Shown here: piece after piece, positions 59,566 through 64,000 of the stretch | Layout of the letters: every line of letters starts with the position of its first letter | Position numbering within the stretch: the stretch's first letter is position 1 | Assembly (NCBI GenBank): GCA_017302255.1 | Contig: JAFLDV010000018.1 | Coordinates: 1-64,000 of the forward strand | Source: Gammaproteobacteria bacterium | GTDB taxonomy: Bacteria; Pseudomonadota; Gammaproteobacteria; Enterobacterales; Alteromonadaceae | Direction: 5' to 3' | Length of the DNA stretch: 64,000 bases | Notes under the pieces: model-generated | Seen by the model: the letters and a program-made list of their open reading frames with translations, nothing else | Told to the model about the DNA's origin: nothing | Database searches by the model: none | Translations under genes and position numbers: made by a program

Positions 59566-61542
59566 TTACTCAGGAGTAACTATGGCAAAGCTTGCTGACG
59601 CTTTGTCGATTAACCGCATAAAACTGACGAAATCAATTGTACTCCCCTCTAAATCGAACTCTTCGCTAGTCATAATATCGTCTAAACCGGCAGCCCCAGC
59701 GAGCAATTTAACTAGCAAAACTTTGCTGATATTCAAGGTCGCGTTTGCTTTTGGATCTGGGCTTGCTGCGCGGTGATGCAGCACCGAGTTTTCCAGCCAC
59801 AACACATAAGATTCATTCAAGTCGGTAAGTTTCAGGTTGATGACGTAGTCCTTACCATCTGCGGCCGGACCATTTAAACTTGCTGCCATAGCTTCGAGAA
59901 AGCGCTCAGTAGGCGTGCGTTGCATTAAGCCTAATAACAAGGTTCGATCCACCCCTTGCTCTGGGGTACCTTGCTGCAATTCTTGGGCTGCAGCTAGATA
60001 ACTATTGCGCCAAGTTGATGCTTCAGATTGATAGCCAAGTTGTTGATAAGTTTCAGCTAATAAGCTTTTGGCTGCTTGGTTTTCTGGTTCGGCAAACACC
60101 AAATGATTCAGCAATTCGGCGACCCAGCGGTAATCTCCTTGGTCATAAGCAATTTTTGCCGCAGTAAGGACCTTGTCTGGGCCACCCATTAATTCGATAT
60201 AACGGGGTGCAACTTTTGCCGGTGGTAATGGGTTCAAATTGGCGGGATTACCATCATATGCACCTAAATACATTTGATAAATCGCCTTCACGTTATGGCG
60301 CAAATCACCATAATAACCGCGGGTGCCAAAATAGCTGGCGAGTGCTGGTGGTAATTCAATTTGATCGGCAATTTCTTTCGGTGTCGCGCCACTATTGGCC
60401 AAACGAATTGTTTGATCATGCAAGTATTTATAGACATCGCGGTGCTTGGTGATGAACTCTCGGATCTGTGGTTGCCCCCAAATCGGCCAATTGTGCTGGC
60501 CAAAATAGACTTCAGCATCACCAAGTTGGTCCAACGCATTTTGCATATAGCTTGACCATTGCAGCACATCTCGCACTTTTGCGCCGCGAACTGGTAGAAA
60601 GTTGTGCATGGTTTGCGCGAGCAGTTCTGCTCCGCCATAAGCTTTTAGTGCAGGGATAGAAAAGGTCAGCTCAGCAGGGGCTTCGGCACCGGGAGTGTTG
60701 TGAAAAACGAACTCAACGCCATCTATGGTCAAATTTTGCGTTGATTTTTCGATAGTTATTGTTGGTGCCAGAATGCCAATAGTGCCATAAGCGACTCGTT
60801 TACCAAGTCCCGCATCGACAAAACCCTGAGCGCCAGTTTCAAGATTTTTGCCAAACTGATACATCGAACGTCGCGACATCGCTGGGCCGACCAAGACGTT
60901 TTCAGAGGTAGCTTCTGCCATAAACCCTGCTGGTGCGACGATCGGTATATTGCGACTTTGCGCTTCTTGCTCGCTGATAATTCCAAGAACTCCACCAAAA
61001 TGATCAACGTGAGAATGGCTGAAAATCACCGCACTTACCGTTTTGTCGCCAAGGTGTTGTTTGGCAAAAGCCAACGCCGCAGACGCACTTTCCTCGCTAG
61101 TTAAAGGGTCAATCACAATCCAACCAGTGCGTCCTTCGATCAGTGTCATATTGGCTAAGTCAAAGCCTCGCAGCTGATAGATGCCCTCAGTGACTTTAAA
61201 CAAACCAGCTTGTGCATTGAGTTTGGCATGGCGCCATAAGCTTGGGTGTACTGTAGCCGGCATGGCGCCATCCATAAAGGCGTACTCAGCAAAGTCCACA
61301 AGGGTTTTGCCGTCAGGGCCTTTAATCACCCCGGTAGGTTTTGCAATCAATCCTCGCTTCGCTTCGTGATTTGCCAAGGACTCATTCGTACCAGCTCCCT
61401 CTAGGTTTAAATGTTTGGTGGTCGCTTGGTAAGCTTCTGTGGTAGCCGCTGTCGCTGCAGAGTCTTTGCGCTCTACCGCAGAATCACAGCCACTTAACAA
61501 CACTGTACTCGCGGCGATAAACAACAAATTGATACTGCGCAT
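59566..61542 (-). CDS. Type III alkyl/aryl sulfatase (metallo-beta-lactamase fold)
   Basis: 658 residues. Lipoprotein signal with Cys19 (VLLSGC). A metallo-beta-lactamase domain carries HSHVDH (His176, His178, Asp180, His181) as in SdsA1 of Pseudomonas aeruginosa (169, 171, 173, 174). An alkyl-sulfatase dimerisation region (about 390-520) and a SCP2-like C-terminal domain (about 540-650) follow. It hydrolyses primary alkyl sulfates such as SDS to alcohols. Being a predicted lipoprotein is uncommon for the family. A LysR regulator is divergent from it 150 bases away. Confidence 0.92.
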   Translation of the reverse strand: MRSINLLFIAASTVLLSGCDSAVERKDSAATAATTEAYQATTKHLNLEGAGTNESLANHEAKRGLIAKPTGVIKGPDGKTLVDFAEYAFMDGAMPATVHPSLWRHAKLNAQAGLFKVTEGIYQLRGFDLANMTLIEGRTGWIVIDPLTSEESASAALAFAKQHLGDKTVSAVIFSHSHVDHFGGVLGIISEQEAQSRNIPIVAPAGFMAEATSENVLVGPAMSRRSMYQFGKNLETGAQGFVDAGLGKRVAYGTIGILAPTITIEKSTQNLTIDGVEFVFHNTPGAEAPAELTFSIPALKAYGGAELLAQTMHNFLPVRGAKVRDVLQWSSYMQNALDQLGDAEVYFGQHNWPIWGQPQIREFITKHRDVYKYLHDQTIRLANSGATPKEIADQIELPPALASYFGTRGYYGDLRHNVKAIYQMYLGAYDGNPANLNPLPPAKVAPRYIELMGGPDKVLTAAKIAYDQGDYRWVAELLNHLVFAEPENQAAKSLLAETYQQLGYQSEASTWRNSYLAAAQELQQGTPEQGVDRTLLLGLMQRTPTERFLEAMAASLNGPAADGKDYVINLKLTDLNESYVLWLENSVLHHRAASPDPKANATLNISKVLLVKLLAGAAGLDDIMTSEEFDLEGSTIDFVSFMRLIDKASASFAIVTPE

Positions 61543-61692
61543 GAATTAGACTCCTGATGATTTCATTGCTTTTAAGGTCATTTAAACGAAGCATGGCTTA
61601 AAAATTAACCGCTAACAGCAAGAGTAGAGTAGATTGCTAAATGCAGCCAATGCATTGTTTACATCAGAGCGATGCGCTAGTAGCATGATGTT

Positions 61693-62619
61693 ATGAAGTT
61701 ACGTCATCTAGAACATTTAATTGCCCTTGCTGAAGAGCGTCATTTTGGCAAAGCTGCTGAACGTGTCCATCTGAGTCAGCCCGCTTTTAGTCGCAGCATT
61801 CAGACGCTCGAGCAAGAAACTAACTTGCGCTTATTTGACCGCGAGGCGGGCGAGGTTCGGCCAACTGCTGCCTGTGAGTTTTTGCTCGAGCGAGCAAAAT
61901 CAATTCAATTCGCGATGCGCGGCCTGCAACGAGATTTGTCGCTGTACACAAATGCCGAACTCGGCAAATTAGCCTTTGGTGTAGGACCGTTCCCTGCGGC
62001 GATGTTGCTGCATCAAGTGGTGCCAAGCTTACGTCAGCAATATCCAAGCTTACAACTGCAGTTAGAAGTTCATAATTGGCAACTATTACTTGAGCTACTT
62101 CGCTTGGAAAAAATCGAGTTTTTTGTCGCTGACAGTCAGCAATTTTCCACTGCCGAGACTGATATTGAGATAGAGCAGTTAGCGATGGTGAGCGCTGGCT
62201 TTTTTGTCAATAAAGGTCATCCGCTTTTGCAAAAATCAGTAGTGATGCAGGACCTGTTGCAATATGGTCTTGCGACTACTCGTTTACCCCAAGATGTGCG
62301 TACTAAAGTCGCCGCCGCATTTGGTTTGCAGTCAGCACAAGAACTGAGCGTGGCGTTGGAATGTGATGACGTCGCTTTATTGAGAACTGTGACTAAGACA
62401 TCCAATACAATTTTGGGCGTGATCCATGGTGCTATCCAGGATGATTTGCAAAGTGGTGAACTGGTAGAACTGCAAATCAGCGACAAACCACTGCTTTATT
62501 CTGGCCTTGGCTTGGTCACATTAAAAAATCGCAGTCGTTCACCGGGGGCAACCAGAGTTATTGCGGAAATAGTTGCAGCGATTGCGAGGTCATCGCCTAG
62601 TAATACCGTTAGTGAATAA
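61693..62619 (+). CDS. LysR-type transcriptional regulator
   Basis: 308 residues: winged helix-turn-helix at 1-65 (LRHLEHLIALAEERHFGKAAERVHLSQPAFSR region) and a LysR effector-binding domain (about 90-300). The usual divergence from the regulated gene suggests it controls the sulfatase. The effector could be an alkyl sulfate or an alcohol product, but this is inference. Start is ATG at 61693. Confidence 0.93.
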   Translation: MKLRHLEHLIALAEERHFGKAAERVHLSQPAFSRSIQTLEQETNLRLFDREAGEVRPTAACEFLLERAKSIQFAMRGLQRDLSLYTNAELGKLAFGVGPFPAAMLLHQVVPSLRQQYPSLQLQLEVHNWQLLLELLRLEKIEFFVADSQQFSTAETDIEIEQLAMVSAGFFVNKGHPLLQKSVVMQDLLQYGLATTRLPQDVRTKVAAAFGLQSAQELSVALECDDVALLRTVTKTSNTILGVIHGAIQDDLQSGELVELQISDKPLLYSGLGLVTLKNRSRSPGATRVIAEIVAAIARSSPSNTVSE

Positions 62620-62795
62620 ACTGTAGTTAGAACAACATTAGCTGCTAGTTTTTAGCAGCTGAACAGCAAGGTCTGCTGCAGTTTGCTTCAGTTGAGTTAT
62701 CTGCGGCTGTGCAGTCGTTGCCACTGTTGCCTGAGTACAAAAGCCGGCAATTGTGCTAGCATAACCGTCTCTTGGTTATTTAGTGAATTTTGTCG

Positions 62796-63431
62796 ATGTT
62801 GAAGGCTTTTATTTGCCAATACTGGCGATATTTTGTGCTAGGCAGTGCCTGCTATCTGGTGATCCCGTGGGCTAAAGCGCCTTCGTGGCAACTGACCGCA
62901 CTTTGGCAATCCGAGCAAGAAACTGCGGACGCCTTTAAACCTTTGCTGAAGTTTTATAAAAAATATGGTGATGCCGTATTTCCTGCTTTGCAAGCTCAAC
63001 TCGAGCTCAACAAACTTCGCGATTATGAACGTGAATTAATTGCGGATAATGAGCAGTTTTCTGATCAAGCTCGTGATGACAAGTGGGCGACTGCTAGTGA
63101 ATTTGTGATTGCTCATGTCGCCACTGATGTCTCTAAAAATGAATTGCGCATCTATGATTCCGAATGTCGTAATGATCTTTGCCAAATCGAAATCGCTGCG
63201 CCAAATGGTTTAACTAAAGAACTCAGCCAGCTGGTGTTGAAGTTCGCCAGCACTTTAAAGGCCGGTGACTTAGAGTTTCATCAATTGCATGAAGAAAACG
63301 ACCGGATAATTCTCGAGGTCAAAGCGGGGAAACGCTTAAAATATAATTTCATCGATGAATGGCGCTTGACGCCAGCGACTCGGGAACAATGGTTAGCGGA
63401 GGTTGGGGAATGGTTGAAAAAGCAAAAATAG
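62796..63431 (+). CDS. Uncharacterised membrane-anchored protein with a CR-x3-C motif
   Basis: 211 residues from ATG 62796 (a TTG two codons earlier is also in frame). One N-terminal hydrophobic segment (about 11-25) followed by a soluble part, probably periplasmic. The CRNDLCQIEI stretch (Cys149 to Cys154 region) resembles a CRxxxCxVE motif I have seen in other exported hypotheticals, likely a disulphide. No ribosome-binding site is strong. It overlaps the next small gene by 22 bases, so they are coupled. Function unknown. Confidence 0.7.
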   Translation: MLKAFICQYWRYFVLGSACYLVIPWAKAPSWQLTALWQSEQETADAFKPLLKFYKKYGDAVFPALQAQLELNKLRDYERELIADNEQFSDQARDDKWATASEFVIAHVATDVSKNELRIYDSECRNDLCQIEIAAPNGLTKELSQLVLKFASTLKAGDLEFHQLHEENDRIILEVKAGKRLKYNFIDEWRLTPATREQWLAEVGEWLKKQK

Positions 63432-63625
63432 TCGCCGCTTTCGCAGTGGGTTACGGTCTGACCTTAGCTTTACAGTTACTGCTCAACGTGTTGACGCCAG
63501 TGCCTGAAATACTGAAGGATAAACCATTACTTACCGAGCAACTGTTACAACAAGACGTGACAGCTGAGCAATGGGTCAACAGCGCCGAGCGGCTGACCGA
63601 GAAGTTAAAATTATCCCGTCTTTGA
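63410..63625 (+). CDS. Uncharacterised 71-residue protein with one membrane segment
   Basis: 71 residues. Hydrophobic at 6-29 (AAFAVGYGLTLALQLLLN), then a charged helix. GGAG and GGGGA lie just ahead of the ATG, inside the end of the previous gene. It starts 22 bases before the upstream gene ends. No family recognised. The overlap and its own ribosome-binding site make it a probable gene. Confidence 0.6.
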   Translation: MVEKAKIVAAFAVGYGLTLALQLLLNVLTPVPEILKDKPLLTEQLLQQDVTAEQWVNSAERLTEKLKLSRL

Positions 63626-63728
63626 TACGCCGCGACAGCGTCGTTAAGTCATTGCTAGTTTCGTCCAATTTCGGGCATAGTGGCGGCAACATTACTAATT
63701 GCCGCCCACTGCAAAAGGCATTCCCTGC

Positions 63729-64000
63729 ATGAAAATCCCAAAACGGCTGCTACCGCTAGTCGAAGAAGGTCTGATCGATGAAGTGCTTAGACCGCTGATG
63801 AGCGGAAAAGAAGCCGCGGTTTTTGTCGTACGTTGTGGCGAGCAAATTCGTTGTGCCAAAGTTTATAAAGATGCTGACCACCGCAGCTTTAAAAAAGCAG
63901 CACAGTATCAAGAAGGCCGTAAAGTTCGTAATAGCCGGCGTTCTCGCGCTATGAGCAAAGGTTCAAAATACGGACGTGAGCAGCAAGAAGACAGCTGGCA
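63729..64000 (+). CDS. RIO-type serine protein kinase, cut by the right edge
   Basis: The first 90 residues are visible: MKIPKRLLPLVEEGLIDEV, then SGKEAAVFVVRCGEQIRCAKVYKD, whose Gly-rich segment and AKVYK Lys form the RIO1-type ATP site, and YQEGRKVRNSRRSRAMSKGS. It closely resembles the PA4780-type serine kinases of Pseudomonas. The catalytic loop lies beyond the window. ATG 63729 follows a weak AAAGG. It may be the third gene of the preceding uncharacterised unit, 103 bases away. Confidence 0.9.
   Translation, partial: MKIPKRLLPLVEEGLIDEVLRPLMSGKEAAVFVVRCGEQIRCAKVYKDADHRSFKKAAQYQEGRKVRNSRRSRAMSKGSKYGREQQEDSW

Overview
The window looks like chromosomal core sequence of a Gammaproteobacterium close to the Alteromonadales / Rheinheimera-like Chromatiaceae. 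This is inferred from gene content and family-level resemblance: AceK, ArcB with an HPt domain, the rpsP-rimM-trmD-rplS operon after ffh, bamD divergent from rluD-pgeF with clpB next, a bifunctional AroF-TyrA pair under TyrR-type sites, a large PilZ protein beside radA and serB, YgiQ, and a RIO-type kinase. Base composition is mid-range. I see no rRNA, tRNA, CRISPR array, prophage, transposase or integrase. Genus assignment is tentative.

Layout. 1-312 is an AT-rich fragment of an efflux periplasmic adaptor (CusB/HlyD type, Bacteroidota-like) running in frame into serB; this looks like a chimeric junction. 313-4711: serB, an alpha/beta hydrolase, and on the minus strand an 846-residue protein with two PilZ sites. 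4925-12109: radA; bamD (minus) divergent from rluD-pgeF; clpB behind a near-consensus heat-shock promoter; a DUF4124 protein. 12306-17350: CBS protein, gshA, a small coupled leader ORF with a lysozyme-fold lipoprotein, a CorB-like CNNM/CBS transporter and ypjD (minus). 17486-21140: ffh and the rpsP operon. 21300-29574: ThrE-type exporter, solute-binding protein, aroF-tyrA, mtgA, an AGCS symporter, GNAT, DUF1294 and a small lipoprotein. 29712-34610: chemoreceptor, DTW-domain tRNA modification enzyme, aceK, DUF1840 protein. 34669-37212: a two-gene copper acquisition operon (OprC-like receptor plus periplasmic partner). 37475-41680: DUF2892 protein, secreted amidase, second chemoreceptor. 42032-49224: gltBD and folE2. 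49903-54042: exported cyanophycinase-like peptidase, then arcB. 54043-56912: M1 metallopeptidase with a translationally coupled DUF6702 protein (minus). 57163-64000: YgiQ, type III alkyl sulfatase divergent from a LysR regulator, an uncharacterised two-gene unit and the start of a RIO-type kinase cut by the right edge.

How the genes connect. Translation and protein export dominate the left half (ffh, S16, L19, TrmD, RimM, RluD, BamD, ClpB). Nitrogen and amino-acid metabolism recurs (gltBD, aroF-tyrA, gshA, serB, alanine symporter, cyanophycinase). Environmental sensing is represented by two chemoreceptors, ArcB and a probable c-di-GMP effector.

No obvious new defence or mobile system is present. 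The observations most worth following are the in-frame adaptor-SerB junction, the tandem PilZ protein, the coupled 17-residue leader ORF, the OprC copper-site conservation, ArcB lacking one of its two redox cysteines, and a 604-residue exported cyanophycinase with a large insertion.
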